Origin: Asparagopsis taxiformis
Taxonomy: Eukaryota > Rhodophyta > Florideophyceae > Bonnemaisoniales > Bonnemaisoniaceae
Length of the DNA: 64,000 bases
NCBI GenBank assembly: GCA_030407315.1
Contig: JALQPE010000443.1
Location: forward strand, 1 to 64,000
Direction of reading: 5' to 3'
The stretch's first letter is position 1; each line of letters begins with the position of its first letter. The position numbers and the translations under genes were made by a program. The notes under the pieces are model-generated. The model was not told the origin of the DNA. It made no database searches and worked only from the letters and a program-made list of their open reading frames with translations. Shown in pieces: positions 20,646 to 32,094 of this stretch.

Positions 20646-21877
20646 TCCTTGTCTGCTTCATTCGCTTGAGAGCCATCACGGGTTGTCGCATTGGGTTGTC
20701 CATTGAACGTGTCAATTTTCGGCCTTTTGTTGGGGCATTCCGGATCACCTTGCCAATGACCTGTCTGCTTACAACTGTGACATGTCGTATTCTTTTTGCG
20801 CTCAGAGAACTTTCTAGACTTATTATGTAAGCGGGTCGGACGCTTTCTAGACGCCGTGGCAGCAAATAAGGCTGCTCTTTTCGGTAGTAAAGTATGTTCT
20901 TCGGCTACAAAAAGCCCTTTTTCCTTATGCTCAATAGAGCTCCGCTGCTTGAAAAGCTTTCCGGATGTGTCAAGTGACTTTAGAATATTATACACGTCAT
21001 CCAAGTATATCTTGTGCTTAGTATCACGACTGGCTGTGGCAATACGCGTTCTGGACAGCTCTGCAGATGTAATTTGAGCTGCATTCTTGATCATCTGGAG
21101 TATATGATCATATGCAGACACAGAGAATATTCGCATCTCCGTGTCATTACCCGAGGATCCTGCAACATTCCCAGTATCGGCAGATTGATATGCAGTACTT
21201 AAAGTGGCCATAATATTGTTCAAATTATTCATGACGTCTTTTGACACGGGTAATGGGCTTTGACTGGATGATGTGCGCTGCTGTCCCTGCGCAACTAGTT
21301 GTATTTTTACAGCATTTTGTGTGTCACTCGGTAGTCGCGCGTTTTGTAGCATCACCATTGCTAGAAGCTGTGATTCTTGTTCAGTGGCAGACACACCGGC
21401 CAAAGACATATATTCTGACGCCAGACCGCGGAATCGAGTGGCAAATTGCGATGGTTGCTCATTTTGTAGTCTGATGCAGGTGTGTACCTGCTTATAAACT
21501 GATAGTAAACGGTCAATGATTTCCAAAGGCGTGTCTTGACCTATCAACTCGATAATTTTCATGACGACAGCTTTCTGTCTTTGCTTCTCTCCATCGAAGG
21601 ACAGAGTACCCGAGTCTCTGGCATGGTCTAGTACCTTCTGGTAGCAAGAGTCTACTGCATCATAGAGAACATATGCAAACGTAGCCTCAGTAGCTATTGA
21701 CTTCTTGTCATTGACCTTTGCACGAGTTTCGACAATGTCCATCCATGACATCACATCTCTCCTCCATTTCTGCCTGTCTTGTCCAGGTACCAATGCAGGT
21801 GCATCTTCGAGATTACGCTTGGAATCAGAACTTGTTTTCATAGCCTGAGCTTGCAGATTCTTGCCCGCTGGGCCCAT
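20633..21877 (-). CDS. Copia B gag
   Basis: 414-aa gag opening with MGPAGKNLQ. The start codon lies inside the primer-binding site, four bases from the LTR edge. The body includes QDRQKWRRDVMSWMDI, the gag core EQPSQFATRFRGL and a CCHC zinc knuckle CHSCKQTGHWQGDPEC. The C-terminus overlaps the -1 pol frame. It forms the particle and binds element RNA, and is intact as read. Confidence 0.88.
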   Translation of the reverse strand: MGPAGKNLQAQAMKTSSDSKRNLEDAPALVPGQDRQKWRRDVMSWMDIVETRAKVNDKKSIATEATFAYVLYDAVDSCYQKVLDHARDSGTLSFDGEKQRQKAVVMKIIELIGQDTPLEIIDRLLSVYKQVHTCIRLQNEQPSQFATRFRGLASEYMSLAGVSATEQESQLLAMVMLQNARLPSDTQNAVKIQLVAQGQQRTSSSQSPLPVSKDVMNNLNNIMATLSTAYQSADTGNVAGSSGNDTEMRIFSVSAYDHILQMIKNAAQITSAELSRTRIATASRDTKHKIYLDDVYNILKSLDTSGKLFKQRSSIEHKEKGLFVAEEHTLLPKRAALFAATASRKRPTRLHNKSRKFSERKKNTTCHSCKQTGHWQGDPECPNKRPKIDTFNGQPNATTRDGSQANEADKDFRN

Positions 21878-21880
21878 AAC
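21863..21880 (-). other. Primer-binding site, half-tRNA-Met type (B)
   Basis: The minus strand reads GTTATGGGCCCAGCGGGC at the LTR edge. It is complementary to the anticodon arm of tRNA-Met(CAU), as in element A. Confidence 0.72.
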
Positions 21881-22049
21881 TGTGGTAAAAGTAGTTATTT
21901 CTTAGTGACAATCCTCACACAAGCTCCAATCACGGATGGTTAGCGTTGGAGAACTATTCAGCACAGCTGGGGAAGAGGATGGCTGCTTCTGTGCCTCACT
22001 GCCTCTTCCCGTGCACAACCGCGGCAGATTGTGCTCTTTTATAGACTAA

Positions 22050-23379
22050 TTCGTGGCTAGCTAATCGACATTACTCAATAGCGATTACATTGAGATATGC
22101 TATTGTAGGCGCAATCACGTTTTGGCCCACGCATAACACATTAGCCGCAAGTCATCAAATCCCGAAACCGCCCGGTGGTTTTGAGATTGCAGATACAGCA
22201 AAAGCTGTCTGTGATCCTGATAGAATCGCATAAAGGAATCGCTTCTGAGCTGCTCGCTCAGATTGATTTCCTCTATCAATCACTGCCATAGCAAATGAAG
22301 AAGTAACTGTTGGCCATCATGGCATAGTCAAGTGATAGGTCTATGCTTCTGCCAAACAAACCCAAGCGTTATGTAACTATCCACTCATAGGGAAGTACGG
22401 AATGACAGATTCCACTACATAACCTAAATGCAGTATGGGCATGCTGGAAGATAATCTTCCATCAAGTTACACGTCATTGCCGTGTGTTAGAACCACTGAT
22501 TGGCTCCTCATGTGCCAATCAGATTGATGCATGTTTAGCACCAATCACAGAACCGAAACGAAATGGTCACATGTGTTCTCGCAGGAAGGTGTGGGCGATG
22601 ATGAATAATAACGATAGCGCGCAGCAATTTCACAGCGGTTTGAGAGAGACGATCATGTGAGCGGTGGCTTTCCGTTCACCTACAGACGGCGCAACGCCAA
22701 CATAAACATGCGTCTTCAGTGCGGAGCAAGACATGAGATCGGAGTTATTCAAACCAGCCAAAGCACTTAGCGAATTGAAATTGACAATTTACTTTTCAGC
22801 TTTGTGCAACGAGATCCATCCATTGGCCAATGGAATCTCGACAAGTGGGCGCCAGTTGAATTTGCAGCTGTGTTGCAAACGTAGGCGTATCTATGCATCA
22901 CACGGTGCGTACGCCAGCGTCACGCAACGCGAGCCATTGTCTCCCGAGCGACTTGCTTGAGACGACAGTTCTACAGTAACACAATAGTTGCAGCTGGACC
23001 GTCCACCATCATCCGCTGTTGTAATTATTGCATGAGACATCGAGGAGAGTGGATGATTTTCATCCACATTTAATAGCAACACAACACACGAGCACGTAAT
23101 CTCCAATAATGAGAGTGATTCAATAACCTGTGCAAGTCTGCACATCTCTAATTCTTAGTTGTAATCAGAGTAGCAAAAGATAGTTGTGGATCACTACCAT
23201 CATGAATTGCATTCTACTTACATTCTCACTTTCAATAAACAAGGTACACCGTTCACTTCACACGAACCTCTAGCGTATCAGCACGCTAAGGATAAGCGTT
23301 TGATAACGGTTGACTCATAAGTGGACAGCTTGGCTCCGGCCGCGTCTACTACTTCGGTTCTGTCATAGTTAAACTACAC
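22050..23379. other. Intergenic stretch, nothing recognised
   Basis: Contains the outer part of the B LTR at its left edge. No supported gene, and no NB-ARC sequence that could belong to the NLR2 fragment to the right. Confidence 0.5.
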
Positions 23380-24674
23380 AAATGACCGCAGATTCGATGT
23401 ATTTGGCGTTCATGATGATAACTGTGACGTGCATGTCATTAACGCCCAGAACGGCAACGTGTTACACTCGTTGGCAGATCTTGAGCATTGGGCGTTGTCG
23501 TTAACATCCGACGATGAGCAGGTTTCATCGTATCCTTCGAGCTCTGGGGACCCCAATGATGCAACGCAAGTTTTTCTAAACCGATTTATAGAATCAATAT
23601 GGTTCAGCCCAGATGGTAGCGTCATCTCAGCTGTCGCAAATTTTCGGGTAGGTGGAGAGAATGGGGCAGTTGTGAGGAAGCCAATGTCATGGAATGTGTT
23701 TTCGGGAGAGCTGTTACACGAAGCAAATCCCGATGGCGACAGTGATGCATCAGACAGAATTGCACCTCCTCGGCTGGTATGCAAGACGAGGAGAGGCCAT
23801 TTTGGGCTTCACATTTTAACGGAAGGTGAAGTATGAGGGAAATGACTCATCTTTCGCGATAGCCAGCGTGGAGGGTCAGGTCAGAGCGGGTCACTATTTA
23901 CCCGATACACCTAGACTGTTTAGTGCAAGATTCAAAAGGGGAATATGTCACGTCGATCTCGTCACAGACAGCACTCATCTCCCCCCGCGAGATGAGCCTC
24001 CCCTCCCACCTCTGTCTCAACCGCATCCACCTCCATCAAACGGTCAACCAACACGCTCCGAATCAGAAGAGGTCTACGACGTGTTCATCAGCCACGCCGG
24101 TACCCACAAGCTGACCATTGCCGAGCCGTTATACGAATTGTTGGTTGCACTGGGTTATAAAGTGTTTCTGGACAAGGCTGAGCTGCGTCCCGGGCAGAAG
24201 GCATCTCAGAAGATGATTGATGCGATGCGGACTGCGAAAATTGCTGTGGTGATCCTGTCACCGGAGTTTGCTGCACGCAAGTGGACGCTGAAGGAGCTGA
24301 TGTGCTTCTTGGAGCGATTCGAAAAGGGCGGGGAACGTGAAGTGATCATTATTCCTGTGTTCTACAAAATGACACTGGATGATTGCCGAGACGAGAATTC
24401 GCTATTTAATATGGTTGATGAGAATGGAGAAAGCGTATTCACGAAGGAGGGATTCCTGAAATGGATGGCGAGGCAGAAGGAGATAACTATTGCGGATGTG
24501 TTGAAGGGATTGCAGTCACTGAGGAGTGTGACTGGAATTGAAAACAGTAACGAAGTGACGAATACGGATAGCGATACAGCGCAGATGGAGTTCGTCAATG
24601 AAATCAGAGACGCAATAGTAGAGGCGATGGAGCGACTGAAAATTGGAGGGGCTGCTGGTCCGAGCACTGCATAG
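23380..24674 (+). pseudogene. NLR2 fragment: WD40 C-terminus plus TIR domain
   Basis: C-terminal part of an NLR-like protein paralogous to NLR1. The first piece (to 23838) matches the end of the NLR1 WD40 region: VHVINAQNGNVLHSLADLEH here, VVHIVDARNGNVLRSLSDLE there. One frameshift near 23826 leads to the second piece (282 codons): more shared sequence (KYEGNDSSFAIAS), a Pro-rich linker, then a TIR domain of about 130 residues. The TIR has YDVFISHAG, KVFLDKAELRPGQ, VVILSPEFAARKWTLKEL and IIIPVFYKM. The E of WTLKEL sits where plant TIR NADases have their catalytic glutamate. The 5' part (NB-ARC, most of WD40) is missing. Known plant TIR-NLRs carry TIR at the N-terminus; here it follows the WD40 domain. 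Confidence 0.8.
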
Positions 24675-24858
24675 GGGTGAGAGATATCAGAGTAGACAGT
24701 CAATAAAGCATTGTTCGGCATCAGAAGAGTGACGCAAGAATTCAAAAGCATATACGAGTGTGGCGGAAGGTGCAGCGCAAGGTTTGTTAGGTACGAAACG
24801 GTAGGGCACTCGGCGTTGAAGGAGAACTGGAGATAGTGATGGTGCTCTGATAGTAATG

Positions 24859-25197
24859 TTTGGCTAGCAGTAGGGCAATAGTAAACTGCCGCTAGTGTGC
24901 TGGCTCCTTTTGTTTATTTCCCCTGCCAGTCGGATTATATGTACATCATGACCTCCTTTCTAATCCGGATTCTTGTACCACATCAGTAGAAATTCCACTA
25001 GTGACGATGCCGCTCATCCTTTCTCTCTAAAGGTTCGATGTATCGATATCGCAGTGATTCAATCACAAGACTCCCGGAACGTTCACTTCTGTACTGTAAT
25101 CAGTGCGTACCACTATTAATCAGTAATAATGGTAGCCGGGGAAAGTGCACAATATATTGCAGACGGTGATACGTACTGTCTTCGCGTGCGTGCACCA
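24859..25197 (-). repeat. 3' LTR of element D
   Basis: 339 bp. In element sense it starts TGGTGCACGC and ends TAGCCAAA. The termini are set by the TAATG duplication. Confidence 0.92.
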
Positions 25198-25216
25198 CTT
25201 CTCTCCTTTGAAAAGG

Positions 25217-28200
25217 TCACAATGCGAGTGCTTGCTGTACCATCTCAACATCATGATGCGATGACATGAAGCTTTCAAGCATTTTGGGAATGTCTTCTCG
25301 TAAGTTTTCCATTGGCTCCCATGTGGGATCCTCATGATCAAACCCTTCCCATTTCACTTGGACCTCATACCTGGCCAGCTCATTGTTATAGCGCAGGTCG
25401 AGCAACTGCTCCGCCTTGTTATAATGTGGATTATTATTTGCAACAGTGTCCAATAGTGTCTCGGTCACATTGAGACTGGAATCAGCATAAAACTTCAACC
25501 GATTAGCATGAACCAAAGTTAAAAGTCCTGAAAGGAGATCTTCCACCTCATAAACAACGTCAGAATCGGCTCTTGTGATACGTTGAGGCCCACGCCATTT
25601 GATCCTAAGCTTGTTGCCATCATTTTTAAGCCTCTGCGCGACTAGTACATAGTCACCAACTGTGAAATTAATCTCACTCACATTTGTTCTAGCGTTGTGA
25701 GCTGCGATAGATTGTTGTCTTTTCTTTGTTCGACGGAAAGAGACTTCTTTGTGTAAATCATCAGATGCTTGGAGCAACGATTTGATACCAGCAATCTTTT
25801 GCGCCTGTATGAATGATAAAGAGCGAGGTTCTGGAACTGAAGGTGGAACGATAGAAAGAAGTGGGCTGTCTGCGGGTTGTCCAGTGAAAGCCGTGATTGG
25901 AGCGATATTACCCAGAGAGGGGCGCTTAGAGTGATTCAGTATTGTCTGAATCAGACGAATTAATTTGGGCCAATCCTTGGTATCCATACGAAATTCCGAA
26001 AGCAGAGCTCTTGCAGCTCGAAGAACCTCCTTACACATGCTTTCCACTGTTCCATTGGACTGTGGACAATATGCTGTCGTGAAGTGGTGTCGCGTATGCA
26101 ACTCTCTATTAAGTTGACGCATAATTGTATTGCAGAAATGACTGCCTTGATCGCTCACCCAAGTATAGGATACGCCAAAGGATGCGAACCATCGACAAAG
26201 TACTTCTACCGCTGTTGCGGCATCTGCCACTGCTGTTGGCTCAAGCCATACGAATGAAGACGCGTCATCTTTTAAGATGAGCACGTACTGGTGACCAATG
26301 AAACTTTGTCCCATGAAAAGGTAATCAAAGTGCAACACTTCATTGGGTTTATCAGAATGCAGAGCATGTGATAGCGGTCTTGGAATCCTGTGGCCTCCAG
26401 TAGTCGCCCGGCCGCCTGGGCCAGGCAGTGTAGACAAGACCTACAGAACGACTGAATGTCGGAATCCATATTTTTCCAATAAAACATCTCGGAAATTGTT
26501 TTGAGTGTAGTATCTGCTCCACGGTGTCCACTTCTTCCGCAATGTCCTATAATGCATATGCGTAGTTGAAGTTCCACTGCATGGGAAGGAATCCAGATTG
26601 ATCCTGACTTGGTGACTGCCATTCCCTTCTTTTTCTTCTTTGGTGGGAGTCCCTCTTCATTTCCAGAGGCTGCCTTCTGTGCCGTTATGATATCGACTGA
26701 CGAAGGCCACTTGAAATCTGAATCCAAGTCGGGTGCCACTGGAGCAACGAAAAGTGCCGATAGTTTAGCACGGACTGATGCACCGTGATTTTGTACCACT
26801 GTGGGGGCTCCCCAGCGGGACATCAAGTCCGCCCAACAGTTTTCGGGCCCGGGAATATGGATTATGGTGTAACGGAATGCTGAAAGCCTCATAGCCCATC
26901 TCGAAATCTTGCTTGTAGTGTGCTTACCCATCGACTGGCGTGAAGATAAGGGATCAAATATGAATACCAAGTTCTTATGGTCGGTAAACAGGAAAAATCC
27001 TTCCGGGCGAAGAAGGAGGTAGTCCAGGCGCAATACCGACTCGATTATTGCGAAAGCCTCCTTTTCTGCAGTCGACCAACGAGAGCGCGATCCAGTGAAA
27101 GAGCCTGATAAAAAGGCCAACGGCTGATGTCTCTGGTCGACAAAGTCAGCATCAATATCAACCGCAGGAATTTGAGTGAGCACACCCGACCAATGAAACT
27201 CTGAAGCGTCTGTATAAAGGCATAGAAGCTTACAGGAGTCAGGGTGAGCGAGCGTAGTGGAATGTAATAGAGAATCCTTGACATTCTGAAATGCCTTTCG
27301 CTGGTCATCACCCCACAAGCTATCAAGCTTAATTTTGGCAACCGCGTGCCTCGTGCGCTTGCCCGCCATCTTGTACACATCCTCAAGAGTCGCATGAAGT
27401 GATGCTACAACTGTAGTGAATGATGGAATCGAATGTTTCATCCATGTTGCTGCACACAGGAACTGTTGCAGGTCTGCACCAGTGATGGGGTGAGACATAT
27501 TCAGAAGGCCGTTTAGACGGTTTGGGTCCATTCGAATTCCATCCTTGCTTATTGAGCGGCCACACCAACGCACTGTCTCCAGATAAAGTCTACACTTTTT
27601 CGCATGCAGTTTCAAATTGTGCTCTCTGCAGATACCAAAAAAAGTGCGAAGAATAGTGAGTAGTTGAACTACTGTTCTACAGTGAATCAGTATGTCATCT
27701 AGCCATTGTAGCAGAGAGTCGCGAATATCTCGGCAAAGAATCTGTACATTGCTTTGCAGGTATGACACTGCATTTGTTTGCCCATGCATTACTCGTGTAG
27801 GTGTGAATACTCCATCGGCTGTAATGAAACTTTGGCATTCTTGTGAACTAGGGTCCAGTGGTAATTGCCAATACCCTTGACACAAGTCTAAAGTGGCAAA
27901 ACAGGTGTCATTGGTTAGTTTCGCAGTGCAAGATTCCAGGTCTGGCATTGGCCAGACGAACGGAATTGTCTGTGAATTGACCGGTCTGAGATCAACCGTG
28001 AAGCGGAAGCCCTCTGGTCCTGTCTTGGGAACAACCAATGGTGCGCAAGCCCATTGACTGCTATTGTTAGGGAATATTAGTCCCAATTGTAACAGTTCAT
28101 CAACCTTCCGTCTTAAAAATTCAGTTTGTTGTTCTGAATAGCGTCGGACTCGAACCCTAATTGGTTTTGCGTCTTCCTTTAGGAGAACCTTCATAGGAGG

Positions 28201-30006
28201 AAGACGTGCCGGTGGATCTGCACCAAGCTTGGTTCGAAAAATATCTGAGTATTCTCGAACAAGAGCAGACATATCATTATGATACTCTTCTGGTAAGCCC
28301 TCTTTTATGCAGTCTTCCAGCATCAAAGAAATTCCATCTGCCGATTCCTTGTCATTATCTACACCCACAGGTAGGCTGTGCTCCGAACCATCGTCCATAG
28401 ACTTTGCATAATCTGAACTCTTGTGGATTTTAGATACTACCACCTTGTCAACAGAATATTCAGGGCATTCATCAATTGGTAGTGTATCACTACTCTGATC
28501 CGTCGGTGTAAGAAGCAATTCAGCCAATTTTCCCTTCTCTGCCCCCGTTTCTTGGCCATGAAAACTGTCTTCTATCCCATTGAAACCTATGTGTGAGAAG
28601 TCCGCATCATGATAGAGGTGCCTTACTGTAGAAAGGTGATTCTCCAAATCGAATCCTATGGATTGGAGCAAGGGGCGCGAAAGTAAAACCTCATCCATAT
28701 CTTCATCAAACACGAGATACTCAACATTCCGTAGCCGTAAAGGTCCTGTAAGCAAATGGATTGTAGTAGATATACGTGCCTTACGTTTCGCAGTATACAA
28801 CTTCTCTTTCCCCACCTCGTCACGTTCGTTCAGAGCAAGGCCCATAGAAATTGGTTCTGCGAGCGGTAAAACATTGATAAACACACCAGCTTGATATAAC
28901 TCTTCCAAATGTCTCCCAGAGAGCGAGGCATGATCTGATCCATAGTCGCCATTGACAGTAACCAGTACCTTGTCTGCCAGTAAGGCCTTGAACCGCCCTG
29001 CCGGGATTTCTCGAGTAGAATCATTCAATCGACTAGAGCTAGTGATGGATTCGTTTAACATACTAAGCCGTCCGCTCTTGGTCTTTTTGTCTCGGTATAG
29101 CTTCAAATACCTATCCTTTTCCTCCTGGGAAGTGTTTGGACATGATCTTATATAATGTTTGCCGCTACAGGACGGATTGAGACAGTCTGGCAGTGCTTTG
29201 GATGGCGAGCAAGAGACTGAAGATACATGAGAAGCCTTCTCAGAAGTATCCTTATTCTTGTGCGTGCTGGAGTTCGGAGGTACGCAAGGAGAATTCATAG
29301 AACTCCTTACAGTGACATTATCGCGTCTTTGTGGTTTGCTTTTTTCATGCTGATGAGGTGGCGTGGACTTTATCGGGACGTACTCTTCACAAGCTACAGC
29401 ACGTTTCATAACCTGCTTGTAAAACTTCATCCAATTATCTTCCAGATCGTGTACTCCTAGTTCAAGATCTTGCTGTATCCTGGTCTTCAGGACATTGGGC
29501 TTCAGCATTTCGCATATATGTCGAATAGAGAGAGCTGGTTTGTCTTCGATCAGCCTTTCCCATTTCTTGTTCCTCAGCAAAGTTTGATAGTCGGTAAACA
29601 GAGCCTGAATTCGAAGTTCTGGATCTGGTTCATTTACATTGATCTTGACTGACGTCTTTATCGCTGACTCGAGGTCCTCTAGCGATATGGACTCTAGCTT
29701 TATTTCTTCTTTGCTCTTTAGAAATTCTTCCAGTATATCATCTGTCAATTCCTTGAACTCGGATACACCTGGAAACGTCTCAAATGCAATTAAGGATAGC
29801 AGAAGATCACGATCGACAGATGAGATTATCGATACCGGCTTCATATTGCTCCCTGAAGAATTTGCATCTTGTATACGCAGTAGATAGTTTTCACGGTTCC
29901 GGAGGAAGGTGTGGATGGCTTTGCGTCCAAGTTTCTTCAGCTCCGGGTGTGCAATTGGCATGAAAACTGGTTGCCCAGTAGATGACGATGTACCTTGATC
30001 GTCCAT
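25217..30006 (-). pseudogene. Gag-pol with chromodomain, element D, one frameshift
   Basis: The first ORF (30006-26272) encodes gag with zinc knuckle CLNPSCSGKHYIRSC; RT (FTVDLRPVNSQT, LCQGYWQLPLD, catalytic box WLDDILIH); RNase H (LYTDAS, FTDHKNLVF); and the integrase zinc region up to CRSCLHCL. A 14-nt insertion at 26408-26421 throws the frame. The second ORF (26437-25217) continues with HRIPRPLSHALH, the integrase core (VSDQGSHF, NGTVESMCKE) and a chromodomain (VKWEGFDHEDPTWEP). Without the insertion the spacing from the zinc Cys to RIPRP is 8 residues, as in C and E. A recently inactivated copy. Confidence 0.9.
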
Positions 30007-30075
30007 ACTAGAGAGCTTAAGAGAGATGAAGCTCAGATAGGCCTCACGATGATTGCTCAGAAGCTAAGTGATCAC

Positions 30076-30414
30076 TTTGGCTAACAGTAGGGCAATAGTA
30101 AACTGCCGCTAGTGTGCTGGCTCCTTTTGTTTATTTCCCCTGCCAGTCGGATTATATGTACATCATGACCTCCTTTCTAATCCGGATTCTTGTACCACAT
30201 CAGTAGAAATTCCACTAGTGACGATGCCGCTCATCCTTTCTCTCTAAAGGTTCGATGTATCGATATCGCAGTGATTCAATCACAAGACTCCCGGAACGTT
30301 CACTTCTGTACTGTAATCAGTGCGTACCACTATTAATCAGTAATAATGGTAGCCGGGGAAAGTGCACAATATATTGCAGACGGTGATACGTACTGTCTTC
30401 GCGTGCGTGCACCA
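30076..30414 (-). repeat. 5' LTR of element D
   Basis: 339 bp, second copy of 24859-25197. It meets the internal region at a 12-bp palindrome AAGTGATCACTT that spans the LTR edge. Confidence 0.92.
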
Positions 30415-30497
30415 TAATGACAGTTTCGTTTATTTCGTCAAGTTGTAGAAAACATTGTCAGACCGCATGACTGTGGAACAAGCGCTTCATATTCGGC

Positions 30498-31016
30498 ATG
30501 CACACTAGAGTCAATCACAAAGCGTTCCGTCCACACACATGCTCCATTCATACACGCCATACGCGCACAACGCGCGATGTTGCTTCAGACACGTCGACAA
30601 TAAGCATGCGCAAACAAGCAGATATGGCAGATCAGCACAGAATCATGGGCGGGTGGTTTACATGCACACTGTCTAAGCGTGGTGGTTGCTGCATTTTACA
30701 ACTTGACCGCATCACTTTGCGAATGGCCTCACCCAACTTTTCGTTGCAGCTGCGCAACCCAACTGACGCACCTCTCCGCTTTCATATTGAAAAATGTACA
30801 CCCGCGCACTATTCCCTGAGAGCATGCCGTCAAATCATCATATGTCCCGTTCATTCTCCCCAAATAATATTGCTGCCGTTTGCTTTGAGCATTCCTGGGT
30901 CGACGAGAAAACAGCAGACGGACACTAGCTCGACTCAATGTGATCTGAATGCTGTTGGTCGGTATTTCGCAGTGATCGGAATTGAAGACGCAGCAATGAA
31001 CACCGAGGCCTGACTA
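30498..31016 (+). CDS. MSP/VAP-like domain protein
   Basis: 171-aa ORF from ATG 30498; an internal Met at about residue 44 is an alternative start. The central part, FSLQLRNPTDAPLRFHIEK, CTPAHYSLRA and QIIICPVHSPQIILLPF, fits the core of the major sperm protein (MSP) fold: NPTD, an F-x-(I/V)-K strand, P-x-x-Y and a final hydrophobic strand. VAP proteins use this fold at the ER to bind FFAT motifs. No C-terminal membrane anchor is present, so it would not be a typical VAP. Assignment rests on motif spacing only. Confidence 0.5.
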
Positions 31017-31911
31017 GAGCATTGGAGACGAGTCAGCAGTTTCTAGTGGAGGGCTGGGACTCGGGCAAGATCGCACAAGGGCTGGCCATCGCGTAGCATC
31101 GGCGATAACAAGCAGCGCAACCAGCCAGTGCATTCCGCGTTGTAGTCCTCCGCAACGGTGATCGGGAGGGTTTGGTATATTTGTGCGCGTTAATGATAGC
31201 CGGATCCGTGGGGGTGGATATCGTTGCACATCTCACCGAGCTACTGCCAACTGTGCTCGTGCTCAGTAGTGAACATAGGTGGGGGAGCGTTGGGATTTCA
31301 TCGCAGGAACGGCAGTGGATTGCGAGTTGGATAAGTCGTGTTTGCAGTCCGTAATACACGCTTCCAGCGCGACATGTTGGAGTCACTACGACTTCTGCAG
31401 CTCGAAGGAGGGAATTGCGGGTGGTAAGCGGGTGCCTAAGATTGATCTCCGAGCAGGATTGCGTTGGTAAATTTATGAAATACTGGGAAAAAATTGGCCA
31501 CAGAATTTTGGGTGGTTGTACCAAAACTGTCACCCAACCAGCCAGATCTCCGTTCTAGTGGCGGTCGTCATCCCGACGGCAGACTGCCATGAACCTAATC
31601 TTCCTAACCTCTGATTCGCTCACACACAAAACTCCGTTCATCGTCACAGCTGGGAGCCTCATCACCCCTTGCGATATACTCGTGTTTGATGCACGACTGA
31701 AATCGCTCATAGCAAATGCGTGAGTTGCACCCAATTCCAAATTGGCCGAACCACCGTACTGTTCGATCCTTCACCCAAGCGGGGAAGGATTCCCACCGGC
31801 CATGTTTGTCACGACGAGATCACATTGTTCTGGCGCATTGAGGCGTTACAGGAACACGTTCCCTAAAGGTCGCCCAACCATTACCTAGTCCTATCGTGTA
31901 AGGAAGGCTTC
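31017..31911. other. Intergenic stretch, nothing recognised
   Basis: ORFs on the minus strand (31033-31533, 31555-31740) show no family signature. No support for a gene. Confidence 0.45.
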
Positions 31912-31916
31912 TATGC

Positions 31917-32024
31917 TGTTGTCTAGGCAGACGATGATCCATAACTTTATTGTCGTCGGCGTGATCGGCGGCGTATAAATACTGTGGAGTTAGTGCTTAC
32001 AGCTAGTGGTATGATCATCCGACA
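31917..32024 (-). repeat. 3' LTR of element G
   Basis: 108 bp. In element sense TGTCGGATGATCATACC to GACAACA. It contains AATAAA (ACAATAAAG). Confidence 0.93.
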
Positions 32025-32092
32025 ACGTAGGCTCGCTGTGGACACGGCGCGGAAATAAGGGGTTGATCATCCGACAGTCGCCGCGCGCCGTG
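32012..32092 (-). promoter_or_regulatory. Pre-LTR stem-loop with LTR-start copy (G)
   Basis: In element sense a 9-bp stem CACGGCGCG / CGCGCCGTG (plus-strand arms 32084-32092 and 32043-32051) encloses a copy of the LTR start, TGTCGGATGATCA (32064-32076). The true 3' LTR begins with the same 13 bases at 32024. Elements F and I have the same layout. Confidence 0.7.
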
Positions 32093-32094
32093 GG

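Larger units (their letters stand above)
17607..22050 (-). mobile_element. Copia element B, 3' truncated
   Basis: Minus-strand Ty1/Copia element with LTR (inner edge 21881, TATAAAAG-type box at 22036-22043), primer-binding site, gag and pol. It stops inside RNase H near 17607, so the end of RNase H and the 3' LTR are missing. It is the closest relative of telomere-cut element A. The outer LTR end is unknown, so 22050 is approximate. Confidence 0.88.
24859..30414 (-). mobile_element. Ty3 chromovirus D
   Basis: Minus-strand element with two 339-bp LTRs flanked by TAATG (24854-24858 and 30415-30419). The LTRs differ at one site I noticed (G/A near the outer end, 24866 versus 30083). A purine tract CAAAGGAGAGAAG precedes the 3' LTR. 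It lies 180 bp beyond the TIR end of NLR2. One 14-nt insertion breaks integrase. Confidence 0.94.

Noticed and set aside
26408..26421. GGCC-N5-GGCC (SfiI-like) pattern in the D insertion as a sign of cloning artefact
   Set aside because: One short GC-rich match is weak evidence; kept only as a note for read checking.
31033..31533. 166-codon minus-strand ORF
   Set aside because: No recognisable family and composition like random sequence.
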